A DNA stretch of 64,000 nt from Vitis vinifera (GCF_030704535.1 NC_081820.1:21393001-21457000); one strand, 5' to 3'. Positions 24,624 through 36,591 are shown, numbered from the stretch's first letter. Program-made: numbers and translations. The notes: generated from the sequence alone by a model not told the origin.

Positions 24624-26161
24624 TTAATTTGTAACCGTGGGAATGCTATGTAGCACAACAGTTTCAATAGTCAAGCCTGGCCCAAAACCAAATAATACCC
24701 CCCAATCCAATCCTTCACCAGTGGTGGCCTTTTCCCCCTTTAGGGATTTCTTTCTCATCTCATCCAAAATAAACAACACACATGCACTTGACATGTTACC
24801 GTACTCACTTAACACATGCCTTGTTGCTTCAAGTTTCTTTTTCTCTAAATTGAGTTTTGCTTCAACTGCATCAAGAATTGCAGGGCCACCTGGGTGAGCA
24901 ATCCAAAATAACGAGTTCCAATCGCTAATACCAAGTGGGTCAAAAGCTTGGGTCAAGCATTTCTCTATGTTCTCGGAAATTAAAGTAGGCACATTAGGCC
25001 ACAAATGAAAGGTGAGCCCCACTTCACGTAAGTTTCCGGCAATGGCACCTGCTGAATTAGGAATAAATGTTTGGGCTGCTAAAACAAGTTGGAAGAGTGG
25101 TCGTTCAATCGAGACATCTGGATCTGATCCAACAATTACAGCTGAAGACCCATCACCAAAAAGGGCTTGGCCAACTAAAGAGTCCAAAGCATCTTCGGAA
25201 GGCCCACGGAATGTAACAACAGTGATCTCAGAGCACACCACAAGAACTCGTGCTCCTGCGTTATTTTCTGCAAGATCCTTAGCAGTTCGAAGGACAGTTC
25301 CACCTGCATAGCACCCTTGATGGTACAACATCACCCTTCTAACCGATGTTTCAAGACCTAAGAGATTAGCGAGTTTGTAATCCGCACCGGGCATTTCTAC
25401 ACCGGAGGTTGTACAAAATACAAGATGGGTGATCTTAGACTTTGGTTGGCCCCACTCTTTAAGAGCCTTCAATGCTGCTTCCTTACCAAGCTTAGGTACC
25501 TCAGCAGTGATAATCTCTTGGCGTATGTTGAGAGATGGAGCCATATAAGCACCAATGTTTGGGTGCTCCTCAAGCATTTCTTCAGTCAAATGAATGTAAT
25601 GCTTCTTGATCATTGATTTGTCACCTATAAATAAAAGAACATGAACACATTAGCGTCACCAATCAATGAGTCATTTAGTATATTGTTTAAGATGATGGAC
25701 ATGCATTTAACATTGATGCAAGTATAAAAGGTTATTCTTAATTATAGCTAGCAATGCTACATGATTCAAAGAACAGCTCTTCAAGCCATTACTATGAAAT
25801 GAAAGGAATATTGGTTACAGAAGTAAAATGATTTTCAAGTTTCTTGAAGTAATTTATCTAAAAGCTATACTCTAGAAAGCTTGAAACATTCATTCACTTG
25901 GAGGTGAGCCTCACCTAATAGCGCACACTCTTATATGCATATAAGTGTTATGGATATAAGAATTAATGAATGAATATACTTACATATGCGATTGAACTTC
26001 TTCTTCAACTCAGTCATGTGCTCGCTCTTAGTGACCCTGAAATAGTAATCAGCATAATCAGACTGGTAGACACAGTGGTCGGGAGTAGCTGTGCCAATGG
26101 CTAGGATGGTGGCCGGACCCTTGGCACGTTGAGCGTTTCTAAATTCCTCAACTGAAGCCAT
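24624..26161 (-). CDS. STS: Stilbene synthase (STS-A)
   Basis: Exons 25984-26161 and 24624-25624, intron 25625-25983 (359 bp, GT-AG, phase 1 inside Cys60); 392 residues, the usual STS length. Known function: condensation of p-coumaroyl-CoA with three malonyl-CoA to resveratrol in the cytosol. Visible: catalytic Cys164 in [10 protein letters not shown], His303 in FWIAHPGG, Asn336 in [18 protein letters not shown] near the C-terminus, and [11 protein letters not shown], which fits STS rather than chalcone synthase (PDSEGAIDGH). The start MASVEEF is chosen from the family and the TATA box 116 bp upstream. Oddities: His at 68 where the other copies have Arg, and Leu at 241 instead of Ser (QLVLAAQ). 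It shares the short intron and EEF start with STS-E. A young Copia element sits 0.7 kb upstream. Confidence 0.95.
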
Positions 26162-26276
26162 GGATGCTAGATACGTAATGAAATTGAAGCTTAAGATTAA
26201 GTTGAGGAAGGAAAGAGAACTCAGTGTGCACAAGTGCTTGGAGTTGGCTTGAGAAAGCTGGGTGTGAGTGTTGGGC

Positions 26277-26605
26277 TTTTATAACAGTGTCTCACCAACT
26301 CTTATCCATTGGCAGTCTTTGAATTATCAGTTGGCGTCAAAGTTTGTGTGCGTGAGTTTATTTTCTGGTGGGTTGGTTTTCAGACATTTATGCATGTGTT
26401 AATAATGTATTGGTGTTGTTTTCTGTTCTTCACCTACCCATATATGATGAATGCATCCATAGGAAGGAGAGACCATTCAGTCTGGCTACGGCTTCTCAAT
26501 ATAACAGTTTTTATATATAGAGATAAAGACTTTTCCAGCCTCTAGTTGTAAATTAATACGTTTTCCATTTGACTTTTCCACGTGTGGGAAGCTGCTACCA
26601 ACTTT
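26277..26605 (-). promoter_or_regulatory. STS-A promoter
   Basis: Read on the gene strand: TATAAAA at 26277-26283, about 116 bp before the ATG. Just upstream are ACCAACT (26294-26300, plus strand; an AC-element-like R2R3-MYB site) and a CCAAT box (26308-26312). About 410 bp before the ATG a compact module holds TTGACT (26569-26574, W-box), the perfect G-box CACGTG (26579-26584) and ACCAACT (26597-26603). WRKY and MYB14/MYB15 control of grape STS genes is known; use of these particular sites is inference. Confidence 0.6.
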
Positions 26606-26886
26606 CTTATTGTTAATGAAATCAAATTCATTCAAAGTCAGAATTTCTAACCTCAACAACCCAATTTGATTCTCCAAATAATAATAATAATAATAATTAA
26701 AGAAGACAAGTGGATTAAAAATACAAGTCTCCATGGCAAATATTTTCTTTTTCTATCTTAAGAGAAGATAACGAGTAATCCACGAAACAACTTGGAAAGT
26801 ATATTCATAGCATTAAAATGTTGCAAACTTTTGACAATGAAGTAAAAAATTGGTATAGATTTTAATTTGTACCCATCAGATAGTCG

Positions 26887-27937
26887 TGTGAGTGTTTAGC
26901 TAGGTTGGCAATTCCGGACAAAATTCCTAAGTGTCCCCTAACTCGGCTTTCCTATTCCTATTCGGACTACTTGACTTTGAAGACTAAGACTTTGCTAAGA
27001 GGCCAAGGTATGTAGTCGAGTGTGGAGTGATTGGGTGTGAATCAACCCGGTTTTTAATCTTTAAAATGTGTTAGAAAGTTGGGAAAAATGGTTTTTGGTG
27101 CAAGGCTTTTATTCCTCTGTTTCTGGATCGATCTAGGTGTAGGTGTGGATCTATCCAACTAATGTTTTTTTGATCAAATCTCAGCCATTAGATTAAGGGT
27201 TTCTTTTTACACTTTAAAACCCAATCTTCTCTCATTTTCTGAGTAGAGAGACTGCTGAAAACGTGGGGAGAGCAGCCACACTCCCAAGTGTTCTTCATTT
27301 CTCATTTTTGCTTTCCTAAGTTGGGGTTTTTGATTGCAAAGAAAATCAACTTCTCTTAATGTTTTCAAAACTTGTTTTCAATGGATTTTCTTGAGCAATA
27401 AATGGGTTGATTCATTCTTTCATTCACATCTAAATCTCTCATTCTATTTGGGTTGTGCAAAAACCCATTTTCTTCTTGTGTGGATTCAAGAAGAGGCCGA
27501 GATTGAGCTTGGTGCGGACTCCAAGTGTGCTCCAAAAGGAGAAGCTGAAAATGAAGGTACTAGTCAAGTATTCCGGGAAGGATTGGTTGGCTTGAGCTAG
27601 GTAAAACCTTGTACTCAGTTTTTTTATTCTTCATAGTGGAGTTTTCAATCGGTGATAGGCCCGTGGTTTTTGATCTCTTCGGAGGTTTTCCACGTTAAAA
27701 ATCTGGTGTTCATTGTCTCTTTCTCTCACTCTATATTTTGTTTTATTTTTAGGAGTGTTGAAGCATTTGCATGTGTTTTGCATTTATAAATTGTTGGGAG
27801 AGTGTTGATGCATACATTGTTGCTTGTGGATGTTTTATTAAGGTTAGGTAATCTTTGTTGGGAGAATTTTAAAATTGTTCTACAACACCTATTCACCCCC
27901 CTCTAGGTGTAGTTCATTATTGAGATTCACATTTTCA
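26887..27937 (+). repeat. 5' LTR of the Copia element
   Basis: 1051 bp, TGTGAGTG to TTTTCA. It contains the phrase tggatcgatctaggtgtagg, related to GGATCGATCC palindromes found again near 34185-34275 inside the element. Confidence 0.95.
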
Positions 27938-27939
27938 AT

Positions 27940-27951
27940 TGGTATCAGAGC
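27940..27951 (+). other. Copia primer-binding site
   Basis: TGGTATCAGAGC starts two bases after the 5' LTR and is complementary to the 3' end of initiator tRNA-Met, the standard Copia primer. Confidence 0.92.
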
Positions 27952-27996
27952 AGGTTTTTAAAAGAAAAAATCATTTTCGGTCCTTGAATCTCAATC

Positions 27997-28563
27997 ATGG
28001 AACCTCATCAAGAGGGAACTTCCATTGGGAGACCACCATTTTTAACCGGCGAAAATTATTCTCATTGGAAAGTGAGAATGCAATATTTTCTCAAAATGCA
28101 AAGTGAAAAAGTTTGGAATGCAGTTGAATTTGGTTGGTCTCCACCTAAGGTGTTGGATAGAGAAGGAAGACCAACTAATGTTATCAAGCCTAAGTTGGAA
28201 TGGGATAGAGGTGACAATGAAGCTAGTGAGAACAATGCTAGAGCCATGTATTCTATCTTTAATGCCATTAGCACGGATGAATTTCGTAGGATAGCCACAT
28301 GTACTTCGGCTAAGGAGGCTTGGGATATCCTCCAAGTGACTCATGAAGGTACTAATGCTGTGAAAGTGTCCAAACTTCAAATGTTAACCTCTAGGTTTGA
28401 GACAATTAGGATGGAGGATCATGAGAACTTTGGAGAGTTCTATGCAAAACTGATGGACATTGTGAATTCTAGTTTTAATCTAGGTGAGCCCATCTCTAAT
28501 TCCAAAGTGGTTAGAAAAATTCTAAGATCTCTTCCGGAGAGATTTAGAGCAAACTGCCATTGA
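27997..28563 (+). CDS. gag: Copia gag (frame broken before its end)
   Basis: 188 codons from an ATG 45 bp after the primer site. The N-terminus ([18 protein letters not shown]) is the DUF4219-type start of Copia Gag, followed by a UBN2-type capsid region with [15 protein letters not shown] and [10 protein letters not shown], typical of Sireviruses. The frame then ends at a TGA (28561-28563). From about 28553 the following frame continues the expected gag sequence ([12 protein letters not shown]) and runs into pol. The shift lies between about 28545 and 28553. With the LTRs nearly identical, a single recent indel is likely; a programmed frameshift is possible but no slippery site was recognised. 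Confidence 0.9.
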   Translation: MEPHQEGTSIGRPPFLTGENYSHWKVRMQYFLKMQSEKVWNAVEFGWSPPKVLDREGRPTNVIKPKLEWDRGDNEASENNARAMYSIFNAISTDEFRRIATCTSAKEAWDILQVTHEGTNAVKVSKLQMLTSRFETIRMEDHENFGEFYAKLMDIVNSSFNLGEPISNSKVVRKILRSLPERFRANCH

Positions 28564-28576
28564 AGAGTCCAAGGAT

Positions 28577-31500
28577 GTGGATTCCTTGAAAGTGGATGAA
28601 CTTGTGGGTTCACTCCAAACCTTTGAAATGACTCTTGGATCACCTAGGAAATCAAAGGGCATTGCCTTGAATGCCATTAAAGAGGAGTCCTTAGGTTCCG
28701 AAGGTGAGGGTAATGAGAAAATGTCGGATGGAGAGGTTGCTAGATTTGCTAGAAAATTCAAAAAATACATGAAGTTCAGGAAATATAAGAAGAAGTCCAA
28801 TGAAGATGCTAGAAAATGGAATAATTCAATGGGTAAATCAAATGTAAAAGACAAAAAGAAAGACAAGAGTGTCAAAAAGGACCTTGAGGTTGAATGCTTC
28901 AAGTGTGGAGGAAAGGGACACTATGCCATAGAATGTCCCTCAAAGAAAAAAGGAAAGAAAGCCATGCAAGTCACTTGGAGTGACTCAGAATCATGTCAAT
29001 CTAGTGAAAAAGAATCCAATGCTAGTGAGGAATGCACTAATTTCACAGCTTTTATGGCAAGTGTCATTGATGAACCACTCAAAAAGGAGGTACTTAGTGA
29101 GTCTTGTGAGTCAAGTGACTCAAATGGTGATGAGATGAGTTTTGACTCTGCATATGAGACTTTGTACAAGGAGTGCTTAAGTCTCAAACAGGAACAAGTT
29201 GAGTGGAAGACTTCTAAAAGGAGTTTAATCAGTGAGATTAAAACTCTAAAGGGAGAGAAAAAATCTTTGCTAGATAAGATTGCCTTTCTTGAGGGCGAAC
29301 ACTTTGACATGAAGAAAATGTGTGATGAATTGAAGAGTGAAAATCAAGTGTTTAAAAATGAGTTGAGTCTTAGGAAAGAAGAGTCACATCCTAGCTCTAA
29401 AAGACTTAGTGATTTGATCAATTTAGGGAGGAAATCATTTGATAAAAGAGGCTTAGGTTTTGTTGATGAAGCTACCACTCCAAGTAGTGGTAAAACAATT
29501 TTTGTCAAGTCTTGTGAAGAAGTGGTCCCTAAGAAAATTCCTCCAAAACTGAAACTTCATTGCACTCATTGCACTAAAATGGGACACACCATGGATAGAT
29601 GTTATGCTAGGATGTTTGAGAGTTTCCAAAGAAAGTTGACCAACCTAATGAATGAATCATTCACTTTGAGAAATAGGTTGTTACAAGGAGGCAAGAGAGT
29701 GTTCATGAAAGATTCAAATGTCCCTCATTATAGTGGCTTCCAAGGAAGCACTTCAAATGGAATGACCAAAGTCACAAATGTAAAACAAATATGGGCGAAA
29801 AAGAGTGAGCTTAATTGCCTTGTTGTTCACACTGCACTTAGAGCTAGTGAGTTACACTCATGGTATTTTGATAGTGGTTGTTCACGTCATATGACAGGTA
29901 ATAGATCATTCTTCACTAATTTCACTGAATTTGATGGAGGAAATGTGACTTTTGGTGATGGCAATGTTGCTAGTGTGAAAGGGAAAGGCACAATTTGTGC
30001 TCCCGGGATCCCTAACCTTGAAGAGGTTTTGTATGTGGAAGGACTGAAAGCTAACTTGATTAGCATTAGTCAAATATGTGACAAGAAGTTCAATGTTCAA
30101 TTTTCACAAAATTTATGTAAAGTGTTTGATTTGAATGGAAATTGTGTGATGATTGGTTTGAGAACTTCTGATAATTGCTATGTTGTTTGTCAAAATCCTT
30201 CTACCTCTTTTTCTTCTTCTCTTGTGTGTGGTAGTTCAAAAATTGAATCAATCAATTTGTGGCACCGTAGGTTGGGTCATTTGAACTACTGTGACTTGAT
30301 GAAGGTTGCAAATAATGAAGTCATCAAAGGGATTCCTAAGCTTGGAAAACCCTCTAATCCTATTTGTGGTCCTTGTCAAAAGGGAAAACAAACAAGGAGT
30401 ACACATAAGAGAGTTGATGAAATTTTGACCTCTAAACCTTTAGAACTCTTACATATGGACCTCATGGGACCAATGAGAACTGAGAGTTTAGGGGGCAAGA
30501 AATACATTTTGGTGATGGTTGATGACTATTCTAGGTATGCATGGGTTGCATTCCTAAGAGATAAGAGTGAGGCATTCATAAATTTCAAGGACATTGGTTT
30601 GAAAATTCAAAATGAAAAAGGGCATCCCATTGAAAGAATTAGGAGTGATAGGGGGAGAGAATTTGACAATTCAAATTTTTTTGAATTTTGTCATTCTCTA
30701 GGAATCAAACATGAGTTTTCCGCTCCTAGAACACCTCAACAAAATGGGGTAGTTGAGAGAAAAAATCGTGTCCTTCAAGAAATGGCCCGAACAATGCTAA
30801 ATCAGCATGAACTCCCTACACATTTTTGGGCTGAAGCCATCAACACAGCTTGCTATACTTCCAATAGAACTCACATGCGTCCTCATACTAGGAAGACTTG
30901 TTATGAGCTGTGGAAAGGTAAGAAACCCAGTGTGAAGTACTTTAGGGTGTTTGGAAGTAGATGCTATGTCTTGAAAGATCATGAAAATCTTGGAAAGTTT
31001 GAATCCAAGAGTGAAGAAGGGATATTCTTAGGATATTCCTCCAAAAGTCGGGCATATAGAGTATACATTTTGAGTTCAAAATGTATGGTGGAATCAATCA
31101 ATGTAATTGTGGATGATATGGGATCAAGGTCAAGAGAGTGTGATGATGATAGAATTGATGTGTCAAAAGATATTGAAGTGATTGAAGAAAAATCTGAAGA
31201 TGAAAAGTTAAGTGAAGATGAAGAAAAAAAAGATGAGCAAGGAAAGAAAGGAGATAGGGGGAGAATTGAGCCATCAAAGAAAAATAAGTCAAGGGTACCT
31301 AAGAACCATCCTTTGAGCAATGTGATTGGGAACTATGAGGATAGCATGGTAACAAGGAGACAATCCAAGCTAAATGAGGTAAGCTATGTTTGCTATACCT
31401 CCCAAATTGAACCAAAAAATGTTGAAGAAGCCTTGAATGATGAAGCTTGGGTAGATGCTCTTCATGAAGAGCTAAATCAATTTTCTAGAAATGATGTTTG

Positions 31501-32935
31501 GTTCTTAGTGCCTAGACCAAAAGATGTGAATGTCATTGGAACAAAATGGATTTTCAAAAATAAGATGGATGAAAATGGTGTGATTGTGAGAAATAAAGCT
31601 AGGTTAGTTGCTCAAGGGTTCAAGCAAATTGAGGGAATTGATTTTGATGAAACCTTTGCTCCAGTTGCAAGACTTGAATCCATTCGAATACTCTTAGCTG
31701 TAGCTTGTGTATGGAAATTTAAATTGTTTCAAATGGATGTCAAGAGTGCCTTTCTAAATGGGATCCTTAATGAAGAAGTGTATGTGGAGCAACCCAAAGG
31801 GTTTCAAGACCCTAGGTATCCAAATCATGTCTATAGACTTAGAAAAGCTCTCTATGGTTTAAAGCAAGCTCCTAGAGCTTGGCATGAAAGACTCACATCC
31901 TATCTTCTTAAGAAAGGATTCATGAGAGGGGGAGTTGATCGAACATTGTTCATTAGAAGAAATGATGAAGTGTTCTTGGTAGCACAAATCTATGTGGATG
32001 ACATTGTGTTTGGCTCTACCTCCAATGAGTGTGCTTTAGATTTTGCCAAAGAAATGAAAAGTGAGTTTGAGATGAGCATGGTAGGAGAATTGACCTATTT
32101 TCTTGGTTTCCAAGTGAAACAACTCAAGGATGGGATTTTCCTATCCCAATCCAAGTACGCAAGGGAACTTGTCAAAAAGTTTGGGCTTGAGTCAACTAAA
32201 CATTTTAGGACACCAATGCCAACCAACCTAAAGCTAAGTAAGGATGAATCCGGGAAAGGGGTAGAGGAAACATTGTATAGGAGCATGATTGGTAGTCTCT
32301 TGTACCTCACTGCTAGTAGACCGGACATAGCTTTTAGTGTTGGAGTGTGTGCTAGGTATCAGGCATGTCCTAAGGAATCTCATCTCATAGCTCTTAAGCG
32401 TATCATTAGGTACATTGCTGGTACTTTAGAGCTGGGTCTTTGGTATCCATTTGACACTCATTCTGATGTAGCTTGCTACACTGATGCCGATTGGGCTGGA
32501 AATGTGGATGATAGAAAAAGCACTTCAGGTGGTTGTTTCTATATTGGAAATTGTTTGGTTGCTTGGATGAGTAAGAAGCAAAACTCTGTTTCGCTTTCCA
32601 CAGCTGAAGCGGAATACATTGCTGCCGGTAGTTGTTGTTCCCAACTTTTGTGGATCAAGCAAATGTTGAGAGACTATGGGATTGATCAAGGAACCATGGT
32701 ACTGTTTTGTGACAATACTAGTGCAATCAACATCTCCAAGAACCCTGTTCTGCACTCTAGAACAAAACACATTGATATTAGACATCATTTCATTCGTGAC
32801 TTAGTAGAAGACAAAGTGGTGTCATTGGAATATGTTCCAACTGAGGGTCAAATTGCTGATATTCTTACTAAACCTTTGGATGTGTCTAGGTTTGAATCAC
32901 TTAGAAAGTCCATAGGTTTATGCACAGTCAATTGA
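28577..32935 (+). CDS. pol: Copia gag C-terminus and pol polyprotein
   Basis: 1452 codons without a stop. The frame is open from about 28553 and has no ATG at its head (28577 is GTG), so it is the downstream part of a gag-pol frame. In order, residues approximate: CCHC knuckle [14 protein letters not shown] at 107; coiled-coil-like charged stretch 200-280; second knuckle [14 protein letters not shown] at 329; aspartic protease with [13 protein letters not shown] at 429; pre-integrase [10 protein letters not shown] at 561; integrase core with [17 protein letters not shown] and [16 protein letters not shown] (D, D and E of the DDE triad); reverse transcriptase from 985 with [22 protein letters not shown] and [10 protein letters not shown] at 1138; RNase H with TDADWAGN at 1302, [10 protein letters not shown] and KHIDIRHHF. 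All catalytic motifs are intact, so the element may be complete but for the upstream frame break. Confidence 0.95.
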   Translation: MDSLKVDELVGSLQTFEMTLGSPRKSKGIALNAIKEESLGSEGEGNEKMSDGEVARFARKFKKYMKFRKYKKKSNEDARKWNNSMGKSNVKDKKKDKSVKKDLEVECFKCGGKGHYAIECPSKKKGKKAMQVTWSDSESCQSSEKESNASEECTNFTAFMASVIDEPLKKEVLSESCESSDSNGDEMSFDSAYETLYKECLSLKQEQVEWKTSKRSLISEIKTLKGEKKSLLDKIAFLEGEHFDMKKMCDELKSENQVFKNELSLRKEESHPSSKRLSDLINLGRKSFDKRGLGFVDEATTPSSGKTIFVKSCEEVVPKKIPPKLKLHCTHCTKMGHTMDRCYARMFESFQRKLTNLMNESFTLRNRLLQGGKRVFMKDSNVPHYSGFQGSTSNGMTKVTNVKQIWAKKSELNCLVVHTALRASELHSWYFDSGCSRHMTGNRSFFTNFTEFDGGNVTFGDGNVASVKGKGTICAPGIPNLEEVLYVEGLKANLISISQICDKKFNVQFSQNLCKVFDLNGNCVMIGLRTSDNCYVVCQNPSTSFSSSLVCGSSKIESINLWHRRLGHLNYCDLMKVANNEVIKGIPKLGKPSNPICGPCQKGKQTRSTHKRVDEILTSKPLELLHMDLMGPMRTESLGGKKYILVMVDDYSRYAWVAFLRDKSEAFINFKDIGLKIQNEKGHPIERIRSDRGREFDNSNFFEFCHSLGIKHEFSAPRTPQQNGVVERKNRVLQEMARTMLNQHELPTHFWAEAINTACYTSNRTHMRPHTRKTCYELWKGKKPSVKYFRVFGSRCYVLKDHENLGKFESKSEEGIFLGYSSKSRAYRVYILSSKCMVESINVIVDDMGSRSRECDDDRIDVSKDIEVIEEKSEDEKLSEDEEKKDEQGKKGDRGRIEPSKKNKSRVPKNHPLSNVIGNYEDSMVTRRQSKLNEVSYVCYTSQIEPKNVEEALNDEAWVDALHEELNQFSRNDVWFLVPRPKDVNVIGTKWIFKNKMDENGVIVRNKARLVAQGFKQIEGIDFDETFAPVARLESIRILLAVACVWKFKLFQMDVKSAFLNGILNEEVYVEQPKGFQDPRYPNHVYRLRKALYGLKQAPRAWHERLTSYLLKKGFMRGGVDRTLFIRRNDEVFLVAQIYVDDIVFGSTSNECALDFAKEMKSEFEMSMVGELTYFLGFQVKQLKDGIFLSQSKYARELVKKFGLESTKHFRTPMPTNLKLSKDESGKGVEETLYRSMIGSLLYLTASRPDIAFSVGVCARYQACPKESHLIALKRIIRYIAGTLELGLWYPFDTHSDVACYTDADWAGNVDDRKSTSGGCFYIGNCLVAWMSKKQNSVSLSTAEAEYIAAGSCCSQLLWIKQMLRDYGIDQGTMVLFCDNTSAINISKNPVLHSRTKHIDIRHHFIRDLVEDKVVSLEYVPTEGQIADILTKPLDVSRFESLRKSIGLCTVN

Positions 32936-33580
32936 CTTTCTCTAGAACCTGTCTAGGACTCCTTCTTGCATATCCTTGAGTCCTAGTTGTCTTCCTTTGT
33001 TCCTAACTTTAATCAAGTTGATGTCCTTTTGTTTTGGTTCAATCATTTCTTCATTTTTCCATAAATTTTCAACATTTGTTGAGTTCATGAGAGTGACATG
33101 CTTACTCTTTTGTTTAAGAGTTAAATTGACTCTTAATGATCTTAAATGCTTCAAGATGTTTTTATCTCCATGGCTTGATTGGTAAACATGATATTGAATC
33201 CTTGCTATTTTGATTTGATTAGATAAACCTCAAAAGGTTAGCTTCATTTCTTTTAAGTGAGTAATAGCTCATGGTTGAATCTTGTGATTACATAAATTGT
33301 GAGTAATGTTCTTTATAGTCTAAATGCAAACTTATGTTTATCTAATGAGCATTAAAAAATGAGTAAAGTCATCCAGAATATCCTTGAGTGTTTAAGATTA
33401 TTCTTCCTTGATTGTTTGCCCTCTCTTTGAAATTAAAAAAAAAAAAAAAAAAGGAAAAATATTAAGTTTCCCAGAATGGTTATGGCTCCTTGGCAATGTT
33501 TCAAGGGTTAAAAAGCCTCCATTGCAAGAGTGGGACATCCCATATGTTGTTATGTTGTAAAGGCCACCTTAGTGATCCTC

Positions 33581-33613
<33 letters not shown>

Positions 33614-34867
33614 TGATCCTAAGAGTGAAGCTCATGTTTGTGAAATCATTTCAATGCTCAATGTGAAAAACAAATGTTGTATGATTTTTTTTGGGATGTG
33701 AATAAGCCGTGTTAAACAGAAATCCGGCCAAGAGAGGTGCAAATTGACTTCTTGGAATATTATCTTGAATTTCTCTAGGAAGGAAGTGTGTCTTGAAAAT
33801 GATTTTTTGCTTTATGGGTGGATATAGGTTTATAAGTGGAAAGAAATTAACATACTCACTATTTTATGGCGTCATGAGTAAGTCTTCTTTGAGCTTAAAC
33901 ATACTTGTTAGAATGTTGATAATCATTTGTTTTTTTACCTATTCATTTAATAAATTTGGAAGGTTCTTCAATCTTTATGTTTATTAATTTTGTCTAAAGT
34001 TAAGCTCTTGGTAGCATTCTTGTTCAATATGAATCAATTCTAACTCATTGATTGAAAGATAAGTATGTCATCCTATTGAATCTTAGCTATGGTGAATCAA
34101 ATTTTCAATGTTTGGAAAGCTTGTTGGACTTCTTGTGTTTTTATTGTAGATTTTTTGCCTAAGTCATTTTTCAGTAGGGTGTCGATCGATCTGCTGAATG
34201 TGTGGATCGATCCACTGTGTGCACAGTCTTGTCACCGAGAGCCCTTGAACGATGTGTGGATCGATCCACCAAGATCGATACCATTTGACTCCAACACTTA
34301 GAAATTTTTTGTGAAAAGTTTCCTCAAATGGTTATACTCATGGGTTAAATGGATGAGGGGCATTTTGGTAATTAAAAGTAAAAAAAAAAAAAAACTCAAA
34401 AACCCCAAATCTGGTTACTGGTTACTCGTCTCATTCATTTCTTTCCAAGCCCTAGGGTTTTCGTTCCAGAGAAGAACCCTTCGTCTCTTCTATTCGCCGT
34501 CGTTTGGTTCGTTCCGACCGTTGTCACCGGAAATCTTCGCCGTGCACAGCTCTCATTCTCATTTCTGTCTGCTGTCGGCATTTCGGTGTACTGTAAGCAC
34601 ATCTTGTCTCATTGTTTTTCTCTCTGTTTGTCGCCTGTTTGTCGCTGGACTGCAACTCCATTTCCGTTAGTCGGCATTCGTTCCAGTTTTTCTTGTGGTA
34701 TCACTGATCTGATATCTTCCCCGTCAAAGGATTGCTGATCTGGTAGCCCTTGGTCGTCACAGCTTTTCTCGTGTGTACAGGTTGGTTTTTCTTCCATTGG
34801 TGTTGTTGGTTAGTTTTTGTGTGAGATTTTCTCACAGTAGGCTATTTGGGTGGATTATTTGGGAAAT
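32936..34867 (+). other. Copia spacer between pol and the last ORF
   Basis: No coding domain seen. Contains A-tracts at 33437-33453 and 33587-33613, then GGATCGATCC-type palindromes at about 34185-34275 that echo the LTR. From about 34380 it looks like a plant gene leader: ccctagggttttcg (telo-box-like) at about 34450, CT-rich DNA to 34800, and acag/gtt at about 34777 that could be a splice acceptor. I infer a possible separate promoter or spliced leader for the ORF at 34868. Confidence 0.5.
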
Positions 34868-36061
34868 ATGCCTCCAAAATGTCGTAAAAGCAAAGCCCCT
34901 GTTAAAGGGTCATCCTCTAGAACCTCAAAAGGTGCTCGAGATGAAAATTTATCCATCATTCCTTCTATCCAGCCTCCCAGTATCCCCAAGGCTCCTGCAA
35001 AAACTTCAATTGATGGGATTCCCTTCAATGCGTTCCCGGCAAAATTATGTAGAGACCAGTACACTAAGGTTTATCGTCAGAGGTCTCTTGTTCTTGAGAG
35101 ACAACTTCATTTAGAATCCTTTTTCGACACACCAATTCCAGACCTATTTGTAGAACTAGGATGGCTTCCTCTAGCAAACTTCACTGGGTCTGCTTGTGCT
35201 CCTATTGTCCGAATGTTCTATTCGAACATTATTGAGCATGACTTGGATCAGTCCTACCTCCAATCAAGTCTTTTTGGAATTGTTGTTAAAGTCACCCCTA
35301 AGATAATTGCTGAAGTCTTAGGCATCCCGTTGGTTCAAGCACCCTCTGTGAGTGATTTGGAAATCACCTCTGACCTGTTGGATAGAGTGTCTATTGACTT
35401 ATGGGGAGAGGTCCGAGGTCAGCTAGGCTCAGGGGTGCACACTGGTGGTTTATCTCGTCCTGCTTGGGTGTTAGCTACTTTTCTATCATTCTCAGTTTAT
35501 CCCTCCTCTCATCGGGCAAACATTTGTAAGAATGGTTGCATTCTCTTGTCTCGTATCCTTCATCGGGAACCCATCAATCTAGCATCTTGCATTTTAGATG
35601 AGATGATTTTTCGAGGTGATCCTACAGTGTCTAAGAAGGAGGTTCTTCCCTTTGGCATTTTGATCACACAAATCTGCCAAAGGGCTGGAGTTGTATTTCC
35701 TGTCAATTCTCCTTTTCTTATGCCAATGGGTCCCATTGATACCTCTTCTTGGAATCGACGTCAAGGACAGATTAAGGGTGCTCTTGGTTCTAAGAAGAAG
35801 GTGTGCCATAGTAGAGCCAAGAGAAAATTTGGTGAAAGTGACGCTGATTCAGATGTAGATTCCACTGTCCTAGCTGAAATTTGTGCTAGGTTTGATGCTT
35901 TGGATGAAAAGATTTCTGCTCAATCCACCTTATTGTCTGAGCAGATTTCTCAACTTCAATCTTATATGGAGAGAGGTTTCTCTCTAATTGATGGACAAAT
36001 GCTTTGCAACATGGATCAGCTGCACGCTCTTGAAGATTTTGTCCATAAGCATCTCTCTTAG
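34868..36061 (+). CDS. Extra Copia ORF after pol, plant-transposon-domain-like
   Basis: 397 residues from the first ATG (34868); the frame opens slightly upstream without an ATG. The N-terminus is basic and serine/lysine-rich. The middle (about residues 65-260), with KLCRDQYTKVYRQRSLVLER, then LGWLPLANFTG, VRMFYSNI and VTPKIIAEVLGIPL, resembles the 'putative plant transposon protein' domain of many hypothetical plant proteins. The C-terminus (about 315-395) is acidic, then predicted coiled coil (LDEKISAQSTLLSEQISQLQ). There is no signal peptide and no convincing transmembrane segment, so I would not call it envelope-like although it sits where SIRE elements carry an env-like gene. Function unknown. 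The frame is intact, as expected for a young copy. Confidence 0.7.
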   Translation: MPPKCRKSKAPVKGSSSRTSKGARDENLSIIPSIQPPSIPKAPAKTSIDGIPFNAFPAKLCRDQYTKVYRQRSLVLERQLHLESFFDTPIPDLFVELGWLPLANFTGSACAPIVRMFYSNIIEHDLDQSYLQSSLFGIVVKVTPKIIAEVLGIPLVQAPSVSDLEITSDLLDRVSIDLWGEVRGQLGSGVHTGGLSRPAWVLATFLSFSVYPSSHRANICKNGCILLSRILHREPINLASCILDEMIFRGDPTVSKKEVLPFGILITQICQRAGVVFPVNSPFLMPMGPIDTSSWNRRQGQIKGALGSKKKVCHSRAKRKFGESDADSDVDSTVLAEICARFDALDEKISAQSTLLSEQISQLQSYMERGFSLIDGQMLCNMDQLHALEDFVHKHLS

Positions 36062-36591
36062 CCAAGTAGCAGCTAGTTATCATTTTTTGGACAGCTCCTT
36101 GTCTTGTGTAATTTGCTTATCATGTTCATTTTGATCAACTTATGTACATGGCTTATTTTGGACAACTCTTTGTCTCATTCTGGGACAAAAAGGGGGAGAC
36201 ATTTTACACTTGACAATTGACATGTAGTTGATCATGACATTGTGTTTTGTGCTTTGGATATTTGATATGTTGATCATGATCATATTGTTTTGTATTTGTG
36301 GTTATTGAACATGGTTATTTTGACTCATGAATGTTATTTTGACTCATGGATATATTGATTATCTTTAGGCAAATGATATATGTGGATATCTATGTGTTAA
36401 TTTATTCAAATCTTGTGGAAGTGCCTTGGAATATGTACAGGTGCTACTAATGCTTTTCTTGAGATTTATTTGCAGGTATTGTAGTACCTAAGTTGTGGTT
36501 TTGAGTGAGTGAGGGGTCTTGTATGAGAGTTGGGTGGGGCTTACTTACTTGTACTCATTCGTGTTGTAAAGGGTTTTGTCCCAGAATTGCC

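Noticed and set aside
25012-25311. Plus-strand ORF antisense to STS exon 2, present in several copies (also 55214-55513, 59664-59963)
   Set aside because: It recurs only because the sense strand is conserved coding sequence; no domain and no promoter for it.
26162-26233. In-frame N-terminal extension of STS-A (and 56365-56427 for STS-E)
   Set aside because: The extension opens at TTG, not ATG; the family start MASVEE is conserved and the extension is 5' untranslated sequence.
27334-27600. 88-codon ORF in the Copia LTR, repeated at 37051-37317
   Set aside because: It lies wholly in the LTR, the start has no support, and conservation simply reflects LTR identity.
34868-36061. Envelope gene of the Copia element
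   Set aside because: No signal peptide, fusion peptide or transmembrane helix is visible; position alone is not enough.
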